This document shows positions 9,615 through 19,014 of a stretch of DNA of 64,000 nucleotides, one piece after another. The notes under the pieces were generated by a model. It saw only the letters and a program-made list of their open reading frames with translations, searched no databases and had not been told where the DNA came from. The DNA lies in contig CAJNDS010001624.1 of the NCBI GenBank assembly GCA_905221605.1, positions 207,501-271,500 on the forward strand. Reading direction: 5' to 3'. The position numbers and the translations under genes were made by a program. Source of the stretch: Symbiodinium natans. Taxonomy: Eukaryota; Sar; Dinophyceae; Suessiales; Symbiodiniaceae. The first letter of the stretch is position 1; each line of letters begins with the position of its first letter.

Positions 9615-10084
9615 CTGCAAGAAGCAAGAACACATAATCTGCAGAGCCTATTAGGGTCTGCAGAGGATGTGTAGAAATAGGGTTTAGGCTAAACCCTAAA
9701 CCCTTAACCCTGAACCCTGAACCCTGAATCCTAAACCGTCTTGCGCAAACTGCGCAACATTCCACAAACTCGATAAAACCAAGGCACTGAGACACGACCT
9801 TTCAGAATTCTACCCTCCCACACAGGATGCAAATCAGGGGACAAGGAGGGTGGTGCAGAATCGCTACGACCGTCAACCCCAAACGCTGCACCCTAAACCT
9901 CAAACCCCAGAACATCTACATCTGATTATCAACAGCCCTGAACCCTCAACCCTAACAATCAAAGGCCCAACAGCTTAGAAACCGGAGTTGTCCGTCTTTT
10001 CTGTTCGCCTCCGGCCTTTAGAATTCTGATCGGAGCCCCGTGTCTGTAGAGAATGAATAAACCCTAAACCCTAAACCCTCAACC

Positions 10085-10360
10085 CTAAACCGCCAACAGT
10101 ACGTGCTGTGGAGAATAAGCAAAGAAAAGCATGTCAAAATGAATCTGGCAAGAAGAAAGATCAACAACACATCCTTGTGCATGGCCGAAACCTTGAATAC
10201 CGCAAAATACATGGTTTTCGTTGAATAACATAAATGCAGCAAGTATGAGTATGTACATACAAGGTGTGATCCTGGGGGGGGGGGGGGCGACCATATATGT
10301 ATATGCATATATGGATATGTAATAACGCATGTGATGTATATGTATATACACATGCATCTA
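10085..10360. other. Spacer with G12 tract and ATATGTATATG-rich DNA
   Basis: Contains a run of at least 12 Gs at about 10275-10287 and TATATGCATATATGGATATG-type sequence. Open frames on both strands here have no recognised family. Confidence 0.4.
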
Positions 10361-10371
10361 TGTTAACTAGA

Positions 10372-10448
10372 ATCGCCGCGAAGCGGCTCACGGCGGAGCT
10401 GAGCGTGACCGCGTTGGGAGTGAGGCCCGCGTGCGGCATGTGCGACGC
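10372..10448 (-). CDS. PPR-repeat exon fragment
   Basis: The minus strand reads MPHAGLTPNAVTLSSAVSRF then A. GLTPNAVTLSSAVSRFA is a PPR first helix with the usual preceding G-x-x-P-N. The ends are not resolved; a telomeric-type CCCTGAACCCTGAACCC lies just beyond on the right. Confidence 0.5.
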
Positions 10449-10562
10449 ACACATGCCTTCGAAGAGTCAGGGTGGCCCAAAACCCTGAACCCTGAACCCA
10501 GACCCTACAAGCCTTAAAGCCTAATTAGGTTCAGTTTGTTGTGTCTACGCAAGGCCCCCTTG

Positions 10563-10646
10563 CCTGAAGGTTCATGGGTAGCCATAAGTGGGGTTATATA
10601 TAGGTTTCCTGACCTAGAACCGTATAACTACCCATCAACCTTCAAG
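10563..10646. mobile_element. Introner-like element, family A, copy 1
   Basis: Ends CCTGAAGGTTCATGGGTAG and CTACCCATCAACCTTCAAG are long near-perfect TIRs about 19 bases each. The core has the family words GGGTTATAT and CCTAGAACC. The right end gives CTTCAAG| as acceptor and the left end AAG|GTTCATGGG as donor on either strand. Confidence 0.8.
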
Positions 10647-10673
10647 AACAGCTTGCCCCTATAATCCCTGCTC

Positions 10674-10808
10674 GCTACAAGGAGGGTTCCCCTTACTTTT
10701 CGAACTATAGTCAAGGGACTTACAACTTAAGTTAGGATCCTTCTAACCCAATTGAGGGTTCGTATAACTCTACTTGGAACTAGGCAGGGGGGGGGGCCCT
10801 CCTTGTAT
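10674..10808. mobile_element. Introner-like element, family I, with G tract
   Basis: Begins CTACAAGGAGGGTTCCCC and ends GGGGGGGGGCCCTCCTTGTA, an inverted pair. The internal units AACTTAAGTTAGGATCCTTC and AACCCAATTGAGGGTTC recur in the copy at 63671-63845. It is separated from the family A element by only 27 bases. Confidence 0.6.
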
Positions 10809-11197
10809 GGGCCTATAGCGATGATTCTGTTCACTTCACAGTAAGAGGGCCAGGCATGGTTCTAGAGTACAAATGGCAATAGTTTGCTGCATTGAAAACG
10901 GCAATATTTTGCTGCATTGACATGCTACTGTTTATCTAACTATGCATTGCACTGTAAGAGAATATACTTTTCCGGTCTCGTAGTTTCGGGTTTAGGGCTT
11001 AGGGGTTGTCAGAGATGTTTAAGCATGCGTGTGCGTGCGTGTCCCCGCGTCTCTATCGCCGCGTGTCGAAACTGCCCCTGGCCTATATGCCATCTGACTT
11101 GTCATGACTTGACCTAAACAAAGCCCAACAAGCCCGGATTTCATTTGAACATTGTAACCATCGGAACCCATCTACATCGCCACAAAACAAAACCTCT

Positions 11198-11285
11198 TGA
11201 GGCAGCAGGCCAAGGGCAAATTGCCAACTTCCCGCGCGCTGCGGGATGCTTGCACTGCACGCAATGATGTCCTCAGGGGCTCGCC
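11198..11285 (-). pseudogene. Degenerate PPR-like fragment
   Basis: The minus strand reads APEDIIACSASIPQRAGSWQ then FALGLLPQE. The spacing resembles a PPR unit but key positions have drifted (no Y-N-A-I). It is treated as a decayed exon. Confidence 0.3.
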
Positions 11286-11359
11286 CCTTCCAGTGGGAAG
11301 TGGTTTCATTGAGTTTGTGGGCTGCCAGTGAACACTTGCCTGATAGCGACTTCACCATG

Positions 11360-11836
11360 GGAGGTGGCTATAGATTCTCAAATCCCGAGTTGATGCTTCA
11401 GCCCCTTGCTAGCTGCGGACGTGCCGAGCGAAACTCTGAAAACCGGCAGGCCAAAAAACACACATGGGCAACTAGTTCAGGCCAAGTCCAGTCTGTGTCA
11501 CGCATTCTGCGCAACCTTTATGGTTTGCTACATCAGTTGGGCCCTTGCCCATGCAGCCGACGTGCTCCAACAAACCTCGTCTGATCACCCAAGGTTCTGA
11601 CAAAGGGAGCCTGCTTACTATGCGGAGGAGCACCGAGAGACGGCCATCTCAACAATGTAGGGTGCTTAAACTGATCAAATGTAAAGCCCGCACATTCTAA
11701 GTCCCTTTTACCCTCCCACTGTCAGCCGCAGAAAACCACTCCCACACCCGTAAACAGCCTCCATCCCAAACCTTTCAATTTTGCAAGAACCCCGAAATAC
11801 ACCTGAAGTTCAAGGGCCTCAGCACGACAGACCCTG
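11360..11836. other. Unassigned spacer
   Basis: Unique sequence with open frames on both strands and no recognised domain, arrays or elements. Confidence 0.35.
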
Positions 11837-11963
11837 CTTGAAGGTTCATGGGTAGTGTCTTACCGGCAGTCAAGGGTTATAAGTACCTTAGCTAATTTTG
11901 TAGTATGGGCCGCAATACAATACTACGTACACCTCAACTGAAAAACACCGCTGAACCTTCAAG
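11837..11963. mobile_element. Introner-like element, family A, copy 2
   Basis: Perfect left TIR CTTGAAGGTTCATGGGTAG; the right end is CCGCTGAACCTTCAAG, which keeps the last 12 bases. On the minus strand the right end becomes CTTGAAG|GTTCAGCGG (donor) and the left end CTACCCATGAACCTTCAAG| (acceptor). Confidence 0.8.
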
Positions 11964-12046
11964 TGATCCACTTGCTCCCTTCCGGGCCCTCCCATGCACC
12001 CCGTCCAGCTGCAACTTGCTCTCCCGCATCTCAGTCCTGAGCATGT
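11964..12046 (-). CDS. Possible coding fragment beside family A element
   Basis: The minus strand reads RAHMLRTEMRESKLQLDGVH then GRARKGASGS and enters the family A element at its predicted donor. It resembles the M-x-x-R-x-x-L-D-x-V linker of PPR repeats only loosely. Low confidence. Confidence 0.25.
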
Positions 12047-12540
12047 GGGCTCGCCGTTTGTTTAACGACGAAATTTCCCAAAATCACAAATTCTACTCCG
12101 TGTCACTCTGTCCGTCTGAACGTGCAAAACGTAATAACATAAGGACGTTTTGAGCGTGCAGGCACACAGGCATATGTACACGTTTAGAGTTGCAGTATGC
12201 CACAAAGATTGTGAGGGAGAGAACGAGTTCGGACTTTCGGCATAATCCTTAAACCCTAAACCCTACTCAAACACTTCTTTTGTTAAGGGTGGCAGGGGGG
12301 CTAGGGCTTATGGGGCACCAAAGCCGGCAAGCTCTACAAACAACAAAAGCAACCCTAAACCCTAAACCCTAAACTGAAGTCACCCGACCAGAACTGGATC
12401 GACTCGCCAAGCTTCGTGCGCCCTGAACTGAACTCGCTTCAGAAACGAGTTTAGAAGTTATGTTTGAGCCTGCCTTTGGTTTGATTCTTATACAAATCAT
12501 GAGAAAAAACTACTGTGGAGAACCCGACTCCCGAAAAACC

Positions 12541-12640
12541 AGCTGAAATCAAGGTGTGGCGCAGGAGACGTTGCACAATCTCGCTGCGGTCACCCTGCGC
12601 ACAAGCACGGAGGCAGCAGCTGAAGCTGATCCTGAGCAAT
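12541..12640 (-). CDS. PPR-like exon fragment
   Basis: The minus strand reads LRISFSCCLRACAQGDRSEI then VQRLLRHTLIS, matching S-F-S-x-x-L-R-A-C-A-Q-G-x of a PPR unit. The preceding flank is a poly-A/T tract and telomeric repeats at 12650-12686. Confidence 0.45.
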
Positions 12641-12685
12641 TTTTTTTTTAGGATTTGGGGTTTAGGGTTTAGGTTTAGGGTTTAG

Positions 12686-12793
12686 GGGATGTTCCCCCCT
12701 TATACTAACAGTCCTTAATAGGGATTGAAGTACCCCCCCCCCCCCGTATCAAAACACCTACTCAGGACTGTTAGTATAAGGGGGCAACGTCCC
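12686..12793. mobile_element. Introner-like element, family B, copy 1, with C13 tract
   Basis: TIRs: GATGTTCCCCCCTTATACTA on the left and TTAGTATAAGGGGGCAACGT on the right, the latter the reverse complement apart from small changes. A run of 13 Cs replaces the centre. Copies are at 17177-17273, 27011-27101 and 37043-37139. Confidence 0.8.
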
Positions 12794-12799
12794 AAAGCA

Positions 12800-13390
12800 A
12801 TTCTCACAACTCAGCTCCTTTCGGGCAAATTTCGCATGTGGTCTTCTTGCTGTGTGTATTCATATTTCGTTATTTCTGAATTTGTTTTCATGTATTAATT
12901 CGTTCTAGAGAAGGAGAAAAAACCAAGCCCCGCACAGGTTGCATGCCCCAGCATGGTTTTTCGATCTCTTCCTCTCTCGAATGATCGACCTAGCAAAAAT
13001 GTGTGTGCAAAGATGTAGATATGTAGACATATCTACATAGATGTTGGTCTCTACTATTCTATGTAAGCAAAAAGATAGATAGACAAATGTATATCTACCC
13101 AAAATGCGTGTATATCTATGTACATACTCTGCATCTCTCTTGCGAACGATAACTCCGATGCCACAAGCCCTCACACCCCAAACCCTCGAAGCTTCGCCGA
13201 GCATCGCATCTGGTGCTGGGCCACGAGTTGTCATCTCCTTGAGGCATCAGCTGGGTCAATCTGAGGTATACTCGTTGCACAGCCCCTGATGTGCAGCTCG
13301 ACGGAGAGCATAAGTCTGGGAGTTCACTGCCGAAGTGCTGGCCATTCAAAGCATATGGTAGGTTGGGTTTCTAGGCTTTCGTGATTCGGA
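12800..13390. other. Spacer; unassigned open frame on the minus strand
   Basis: AT-rich to 13100. The minus strand at 13146-13349 encodes a non-repetitive 60-odd residue peptide (start NGQHFGSELPDLCSPSSCTS) that could be an exon, but no family or splice sites are convincing. Confidence 0.3.
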
Positions 13391-13414
13391 ACAGGGTTTC
13401 GGGAGACTGCGGCC

Positions 13415-13500
13415 TAGCCGACCCCGAGTACGGTGCAGAGAGCCTCTCCTCCAGCAGGGACAAGCACTGCTCCCATGATGCCTCCCGTCAGTCAAGCCAG
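13415..13500 (-). CDS. Possible PPR-like fragment
   Basis: The minus strand reads REASWEQCLSLLEERLSAPY, similar to the second PPR helix (W-E-x-x-L-x-LLEE). It is preceded by an in-frame stop, so an acceptor such as GACGGGAG| would be needed. Confidence 0.3.
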
Positions 13501-13830
13501 GCACACGTTCTCACGTGCTTGCCTACACCACTTGCACTAAACTTAAGGGGTATAAGGAGGGACCCGTACAAGGGACCGCAGGGGTTATTTAGGGGCTATT
13601 TGGGGGCTACTTACCTCCTTCTACCCCTTATAACACCCCAAAACCCTAAACCCTAAAACTCCAATTACCCCTCACAGGCCTCTCTGGGATCGTGTCCATG
13701 TGGTCCATCCGACCACGTACCCTGCAACCCTATAAACAGCCCCGGTTTGGGGTTTAGGGTTGGGCCACAAACTCCGAACATTCCAAAGCCCGCGACGCCC
13801 CAGACTTTAAGTCCAACACTGGCTTGCTTG

Positions 13831-13938
13831 TTGGGGACCTAATGAACCCCATAATTGGGTTCATACACCCTGTGGGACTACAAACCCTATGAAGGTATAT
13901 AAGCCAAACCCTTCTAGAGTTCATTTAAGCCCCCCAAG
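13831..13938. mobile_element. Introner-like element, family H, copy 1
   Basis: Ends GTTGGGGACCTAATGAACCC and GAGTTCATTTAAGCCCCCCAAG form TIRs. The core has GAAGGTATATAAGCC. The copy at 30576-30685 behaves as a real intron. A third, degraded copy is at 47805-47905. Confidence 0.75.
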
Positions 13939-14185
13939 GCTGCTGGGGCCGAAAACATGTTAACGTAGCAAGGGAACTACAGATACATGCAAGGGTGATT
14001 TAATGAAGTGGCTGCTGCTATCTTCTGTAGACGGGACAGGGTGGCAGGACTCAAGCATGTGATGTTGCCTTGCGGAGAAGTTCAGGAAGCCAGGATCCAG
14101 CTCGAAACTCCAAGCCCGCCATTCCCCCAAGTAACAAGCCACATACGCTTCAACGATGGAAATGGGCTTACAGTAACCAGTGGGT

Positions 14186-14235
14186 ATACTGCAAAAAACC
14201 TCCGAACAACCCTAAACCCTAAACCCTAAATACTG
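14186..14235. repeat. Small CCCTAAA insert flanked by ATACTG direct repeats
   Basis: ATACTG at 14186-14191 and again at 14230-14235 flank a 38-base block ending in three CCCTAAA units. On the minus strand the block separates the PPR exon at 14239-14316 from CAG|TATACC. Six bases could match by chance. Confidence 0.5.
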
Positions 14236-14238
14236 AAC

Positions 14239-14316
14239 CACCACATGGCTGCCCCGCAGAGCCTCGCACGCAGCCAGCACAGCGTTGTAAGACGACGCGC
14301 TTGGCCGCAGCGACTT
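14239..14316 (-). CDS. PPR-repeat exon fragment
   Basis: The minus strand reads SLRPSASSYNAVLAACEALR then GSHVV. RPSASSYNAVLAACEA is a textbook PPR first helix with the preceding R-P. A family D element lies about 60 bases upstream and a telomeric block follows immediately downstream. Confidence 0.6.
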
Positions 14317-14373
14317 GTCCTTTCTCCACATTTGCCTTTAGGAAAACGAAAGAAGAGGTTTACGACCATAATA

Positions 14374-14499
14374 TAGTCCCCCACAAAGGGAGCCCTTAGT
14401 ATAGTCCCCCAAAAAGGGAGCCCGAATATAGTCCCCCCAAGAAGTAGGATTCCCTTATCATAAGGACCCGAGTAAGGTACCCCTAATTTCGGCAACTCC
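14374..14499. mobile_element. Introner-like element, family D, copy 1
   Basis: The right half (GTAGGATTCCCTTAT..AAGGTACCCCTAATTTCGG) matches family D copies at 21949, 48784 and 25385. The left part is a local triplication of AGTCCCCCAAAAAGGGAGCCC-type units. Confidence 0.65.
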
Positions 14500-15058
14500 A
14501 AAGGAGACGTGGGCCGAGGGCCGCTGCGGCGTCTCTCAGCTTATCTTTGTTGAGGGTTTAGGGTTTAGGGTTAGGGCTTTAAGCAGTATCTGGTGGCGAG
14601 TCTCTCTGTCAGGGTGTCTGGGTGCCTGGTAAACCCTCACCCCTAAACCCTAAACCCCAAACGGTTCCGACTTAAGGATCAAGGGCTCCAACCCCCCCTC
14701 TCCTAGAGCCCCATGAGCAGCCGCTTTCACTCGTTTCACGTGCGACTGGTCGCCATGTCTTATTTTCGGGGCCCGATCCCATTCCCCCGTTTATGCTGTA
14801 GACATGGCTGTCGCCACATGCCATCTCGCTCCTATTCTGGCCCCGACCGCGTGGCCTAGTGACGGGAAGCAACAAGCCCAGCAGCATGTCCACATCTGCT
14901 TGCGCATAATCAGTTATACGTGAATCCGGGGCCCAAATTACAAGTATTCCCGCGTAAGGACGTAGGTCTCAGTTGGGATCCCAGTGCTACTTATAGCACA
15001 TGCGCTCTCTCTTCCCGTCATCAAAAAACGATAAGCTCGTCAGGCTGATGTTTGTTTT

Positions 15059-15098
15059 TAGGGTTTAGGGTTTAGGGTTTAGGGTTAAGGGTTTAGGG
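15059..15098. repeat. Short TTTAGGG array
   Basis: Five to six units directly abutting the PPR exon at 15101-15196. In the coding orientation the junction reads AAG|GACCCTAAACCC. Confidence 0.9.
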
Positions 15099-15100
15099 TC

Positions 15101-15196
15101 CTTCATGTCTGACAGGTAGGCCATCGCCCTTGCCGGGGCGGAAGCAGCTTGGCAGGCGGCGATGGCGTTGTTGTACATGATGACGTCCGCCTTCAC
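15101..15196 (-). CDS. PPR-repeat exon
   Basis: The minus strand reads VKADVIMYNNAIAACQAASA then PARAMAYLSDMK: a complete 32-residue PPR unit (A-D-V-I-x-Y-N-N-A-I-A-A-C, then A-x-A-Y-L-x-x-M-K). A plausible acceptor is CTGAG|GTG. The downstream junction AAG|GACCC would be a GA donor, a class reported for dinoflagellates; a canonical GT is not present there. One of the best single PPR exons in the window. Confidence 0.65.
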
Positions 15197-15359
15197 CTCA
15201 GACTCAAGGGGCTTCAGGGACACCTCGTTGCAGGCATAGGGCCTTAAGGGCTCTATACCAAACCTCCTGCTTATAGAGCCTATGTTGCGCAGCAATGTCC
15301 CCTCTTAGCGGTGTGCTGTGCTGGCTATATAGTCTATATAGTGTAAACTCCCAAAACCT

Positions 15360-15500
15360 TGCAAACGTCTCCAACTCGAAGCCCGTCCAGGCACGGAAGT
15401 GGCCGACCAAAGCCACAAAGCCCAGCGCCAGCGCGCAGCAGCCACACAGGCCGTGAGCAGCGTCTTCAGTGTCACCGGCGTGCTTTTTTTGTTGTAAGGG
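15360..15500 (-). CDS. Possible exon of unknown family
   Basis: The minus strand reads GDTEDAAHGLCGCCALALGF then VALVGHFRAWTGFELETF, with a hydrophobic stretch (CGCCALALGFVALVG) resembling a membrane segment. A GT follows GCAAG (ACGTTTGCAAG|GTTTTGG). No family recognised. Confidence 0.3.
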
Positions 15501-15639
15501 GGGCGGGTTCAGGATGCCATGTAAGGACTTAGGGTTTAGGGTTTGAGGGCGAAAGCTCAGGCTCGTGGGGTTTAGGTCTTTCTTGCTTTTGGGGCTTATA
15601 GGGCGGCTTCGCGGCAAGGGTCGTGTCAAGATTTGAGAG

Positions 15640-15950
15640 CTAAACCCTAAACCCTAAACCCCTAAACCCCTAAACCCTAAACCCTAAACCCTAAACCCTA
15701 AACCCGTGTTTCTGAACTGGATGCTCAGGGAGCTCAGCAAATGAAGCAGAGCTCTGGTTACAGTCTGGCTTCGTGAGCACCTCTTGGCCTGCTCAGGGTT
15801 TAGGGTTTAGGGTTTAGGGTTTGGGGTTTGGGGTTTAGGTTTTGGGTTTAGGGTTTAGGGTTTAGGGCCCAGGGCTTAGGGCTTAGGGCTTAGGGTTTGA
15901 GGCTCGGGGTTTAGGGTTAGGGCTTGGGGTTTGGGGTTCAGGCCTGCTAA
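15640..15950. repeat. CCCTAAA array, spacer, then TTTAGGG array
   Basis: CCCTAAA units run from about 15643 to 15705. After about 90 bases of unique DNA, TTTAGGG/TTTGGGG/CTTAGGG units run from 15797 to about 15945. The two blocks face each other, the same geometry as around 5.6-5.9 kb. Confidence 0.9.
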
Positions 15951-16167
15951 AGCACAAGATGCCCCTTCCCAATCTCAAACCCTAAGCCGGCCCACACAAA
16001 AGCATGAATCAGCACCAACTGTCGGAAGCTTTATGACTCCAGGCTCATGACTGTACAGAGCATCTTGAAGCCACATCGGCCACATGGAGTCTACTTCGCG
16101 TCCTAAGGCCAAGACGCAGCTGGTCTGTCCACAGCTTTTGCATCGCCCGTGTGCACGTGTTGACATA

Positions 16168-17137
16168 TCAAGTCCCTGGATGTCCCGGGGCACTTGCTTC
16201 GCTCCAACCGCTGCCCAAGTCGATGGCAGTCCAAACATGCGTCCAGTCTACGCCAGCTTCCGAGTTCAGGATCTCAAAGGAGCGGATCGTATTGCCAACA
16301 TGGGAGGCTTGCTGCAATCGGATTCTGTGGATAGCAACTGGCTCTTGAAAAGTACAGGCCACCCACCCTCCAATCTTACCACTGCCGAAAGTTGTCTCCC
16401 AGAAAGTGTCAGGTCTACCGTCAAATGCGTTATTTGCAACATTCTGGGCGTTTCTCTCGGCATTGCTTCTAACGTCTACTATTCCTTCCGTGGGCACCAG
16501 CCTGTTGTGCTGGTCATAGAGCTCAATATTGTAGATCATCGCCTCCCAATCAGAGCCCTCTGCCGCAGTGCGCAACTGCCAGTGTCTTCGACAGCCGGTA
16601 TCGCAAATGCAGGTCAGTTCTGCTGCCTCATTGATTCCCAGGTCTGACAAAGACATTAGCATGTCCTTGGCTACGAACTGTCGTGACCCTCGGCACAAAA
16701 GGATGGCGCTGACTGGCATCTCGAACTCCTCCGCAACACGCACGCTCAGGGACTCGAGGCGCTCGTCGGGCAAACATCCTCTGAGCTGTCGCTGATCCCC
16801 ACTCGGCCTGGAAATAACTACCGCAAAGGCCTCCAGCGCGTGTATGCGATCGTTCAGCCTTTGGATCAACCGGTGTCGGACTGCTCGCAGGACGGAAGGG
16901 TCCGTCTCACCTTAGTTGTCCAGTACCTAGGGGAACTAAAGGTTAACCTTAGGGATTATAAGGGAATATATTACCCCAAAAAGGTTTATTAAAGGTTGCA
17001 TACTATAATACTCTACCCTAAACCCTAAACCCTAAACCCTAAACCCTAAACCCTCAACCTGAGTCACAGTCAATGGCCAACTCCAGGTTTTGCAAGGAAA
17101 GCGGCAAAGTCACAGAGCTCACACTCGCATCTGCCAT
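16168..17137 (-). CDS. Two-exon protein: ubiquitin-like domain plus discoidin (F5/8 type C)-like domain
   Basis: Exon 1 is 17137-17059 and exon 2 is 16910-16168 (273 residues). The ATG at 17137 lies in a GCCATGG context and starts MADASVSSVTLPLSLQNLEL. The exon ends ACTCAG|GTTGAGGG; the 148-nt intron ends AACTAAG|GTGAGACGG, and splicing keeps the frame (CDS-G-ETDPSVLRAVRHR). Residues about 56-128 look like a beta-grasp/ubiquitin-like fold (LLCRGSRQF..SLSDLGINEAAELTCI). Residues about 147-260 carry discoidin marks (NNAFDGRPDTFWE; GGWVACTFQEPVAIHRIRL), a fold that usually binds carbohydrate or lipid head groups. No signal peptide is seen, so location is unknown. The C-terminus after GSGWSEASAPGHPGT may be early or followed by another exon. 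Function beyond domains is not inferred. Confidence 0.7.
16911..17013. mobile_element. Introner-like element, family F, copy 1
   Basis: Begins CTTAGTTGTCCAGTACCTAG and has the family core CTAAAGGTTAACCTTAGGG/GATTATAAGGG and AAAAGGTTTATTAAAGGTTG. The opposite TIR is truncated at TACTCTA, where the telomeric array starts. Copies: 18309-18440 and 50713-50814. Confidence 0.75.
16911..17058 (-). other. Intron of the ubiquitin-like/discoidin gene: family F element plus telomeric array
   Basis: GT-AG intron of 148 nt. Its 5' part on the coding strand is a TTTAGGG array (17013-17055 in plus coordinates) and its 3' part is a family F element whose terminal CTTAG supplies the acceptor. Every base of the intron is therefore accounted for by mobile-element or telomeric sequence. 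Confidence 0.65.
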
Positions 17138-17176
17138 GGCTCACAGGCCCTTGATCTACTTCCAACGCTGTAGGTT

Positions 17177-17273
17177 GGGACGCTCCCCCTTACTCTAACA
17201 GTCCTTCCTAGGGACTATAGTACCCCCTTATTCGGATCCCTAGTAAGGACTGCTAGTATACGGGGAACATCCC
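17177..17273. mobile_element. Introner-like element, family B, copy 2
   Basis: Left end GGGACGCTCCCCCTTACTCT, right end GCTAGTATACGGGGAACATC. It lies 40 bases upstream of the ATG of the discoidin-like gene, so it would be a 5'-UTR intron or promoter-proximal element. Confidence 0.75.
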
Positions 17274-17299
17274 AAGCTGTATGGCATGAAGGCATGTGC

Positions 17300-17600
17300 T
17301 TCAGCGACCTTTTGAGCTTCGAGCCAGCTGCAATTGCAGCGCTGAGAGGCCTTTCACAAACCTCCAGCATTTAACCTTTGCAGACAAAGAAGCTACCCTT
17401 CGAACGGGAGATATCAGAAAAGAGTAACCTACGTGCAAGATTGCGAAGCTAGGTTCAGCATAACCCTCCAAATTCTGATAGGAGACGCTGCTCATCCGTG
17501 TATTCACTGGCACGAAGCAGCGCGACATCCTCGAGGCACGGCGAGGCAAGACAAAAATAGCATAAGGACAAACTTTGACTTGAGCTCCGTTTGACATTTG
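17300..17600 (-). CDS. Possible coding segment, family unknown
   Basis: One minus-strand frame reads EDVALLRASEYTDEQRLLSE then FGGLC; another frame is open for about 100 codons. The segment sits exactly between a family E and a family B element, as an exon between two introns would. No domain recognised and frame not decided. Confidence 0.25.
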
Positions 17601-17602
17601 GT

Positions 17603-17675
17603 CACTTCTCAAAATGGTGGTCCCTTTCTAAGTACCTACAAGACCCCGAAAGGGACCATATTTTAGAGAACTGAC
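17603..17675. mobile_element. Introner-like element, family E, copy 2
   Basis: Ends CTTCTCAAAATGGTGGTCCC and GGGACCATATTTTAGAGAA form TIRs; the core is short (73 bases in total). Confidence 0.7.
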
Positions 17676-17689
17676 CCATTTAAGCTTTA

Positions 17690-18070
17690 CAGGTGCCACA
17701 AAGAGGAGGCGGCAGTATGCCATGCCATCGTTTCTGCACGAAAGCCTCCCCACATGCCCACCAGATGTATTGGGCCTCTGGGTAGAAGTTACGCACGGCC
17801 AGTACTCTGGATTTGTGATCACAAAGCCAGGCATCCGGCCGGCACTCAGAGTAGGTTCAATCAGCAATCAACCCAAGCCTTCGCAACGCCGCTGCCTCTC
17901 AAACACGCAGGGTTTAGGGATAGTGTGTAGGGTTTAGTAGGGTAGCAACTTTTCGCTCGAACAGTCCTCTCTGCATGATGAAGGGCGTGGGCCCAACCGT
18001 GCGCCTTGCCTCAATCGCCAGGCTCGGCACGACGCCACGGGGGTTGCTAGGTTTTTTAAGGTTTGAGGTT
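17690..18070. other. Unassigned spacer
   Basis: Contains open frames on both strands but no recognised domain; one short telomeric-like patch near 17910-17940. Confidence 0.3.
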
Positions 18071-18077
18071 TCCTACA

Positions 18078-18185
18078 CTTGAAGGTTCGTGGGTACGAGT
18101 AGTTATAAGTAGGGTTATATGTAAGGTAACCTCTGTTACAACCTAATTAGGGTACTTACAACCCTACTTATAGCTACCCATGAAG
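18078..18185. mobile_element. Introner-like element, family A, copy 3
   Basis: Left TIR CTTGAAGGTTCGTGGGTA; right TIR CTATAGCTACCCATGAA-type sequence but the final CCTTCAAG is lost (AAGAGC instead). The core GGTAACCTCTGTTACAACC is itself a small palindrome shared with copies 6, 7 and 8. Confidence 0.75.
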
Positions 18186-18308
18186 AGCACAGACTCCTTG
18201 TAAAAGGGAAGCCCAGCCATTTCCATGATGGCTAGGTACCGGTTTTGCGGTTTTGCAGGTAAAAGGTTCTTTCAGGTCCACCAAGCCTCCCCCCCAACAC
18301 AGAGTCTG

Positions 18309-18440
18309 CCTAGTTGTCCAGTATGTAGGGGGGACTAAAGGTTTACCTTTGGGATTATAAGGGATTATAAGGGATTATAAGGGATTATAAGGGATTATAT
18401 TCCCCCAAAAAGGTTAAAGGCTACCTACTCCACCACTAAG
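18309..18440. mobile_element. Introner-like element, family F, copy 2, with internal decamer expansion
   Basis: TIRs CCTAGTTGTCCAGTATGTAG and CTACTCCACCACTAAG. Inside, the family decamer GGGATTATAA is repeated about five times in tandem (18353-18402), while copies 1 and 3 have one or two. Confidence 0.75.
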
Positions 18441-18894
18441 TCTAGAGGCGCAGGGTCGTGGGATGGCAGGTTGAGGGTCTTTGGCAGAAGTCCAAAAGCA
18501 CATCATCTGGCATTCAAAGCCTAAGCGCTCTAAGCGGCATTCAAAGCCTAAACCCTATAAGCCCTGCTATTGAACCCGGGCTCTCTGAGGGGACCCTGTT
18601 TTGGGGAAAACAAAGGTAGGCAACACTTAGACCGGACAAGGGATGCACTCAAAACTAAGTTCGCCTAAGCCCCTGCCCCTTCGTACGAAGCCCCGTGCCC
18701 TTCTGCTAACTTCGTAGAACCTTCCCTGAGTTCGCAGGGGCATCTACTCTCCATGGCTTAGTCTTCCAGCTAACCCTTGGGCCCTTCGTGAACCTTTCGT
18801 CGGGTTCGCAGAAGTTCGTGGCACCCAGTGCTGCCCCGCTAAGTTCGTGGAATGGGTGCCTGTTGCCCGTCAGACAGTTACCTACCTCCGTGTT

Positions 18895-19014
18895 GCCCTG
18901 ACCTGTAAACCCTCCAGCCCTAAACTCTAAACCCTAAACCCTAAGCCCTAAACCCTACACCCTAAGCCCTGAACCCCAAGCCCTATAAACCCTAAACTTT
19001 AAACCCCAAAACCA
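18895..19014. repeat. Degenerate CCCTAAA array
   Basis: CCCTAAA, CCCTAAG, CCCTACA and CCCCAAG heptamers just beyond the PPR exon at 19014-19079; reads TTTAGGG-type on the coding strand. Confidence 0.85.

Noticed and set aside
16084-16647. 187-codon plus-strand open frame
   Set aside because: It lies antisense to the ubiquitin-like/discoidin gene, whose domains and spliced frame are convincing; a shadow.
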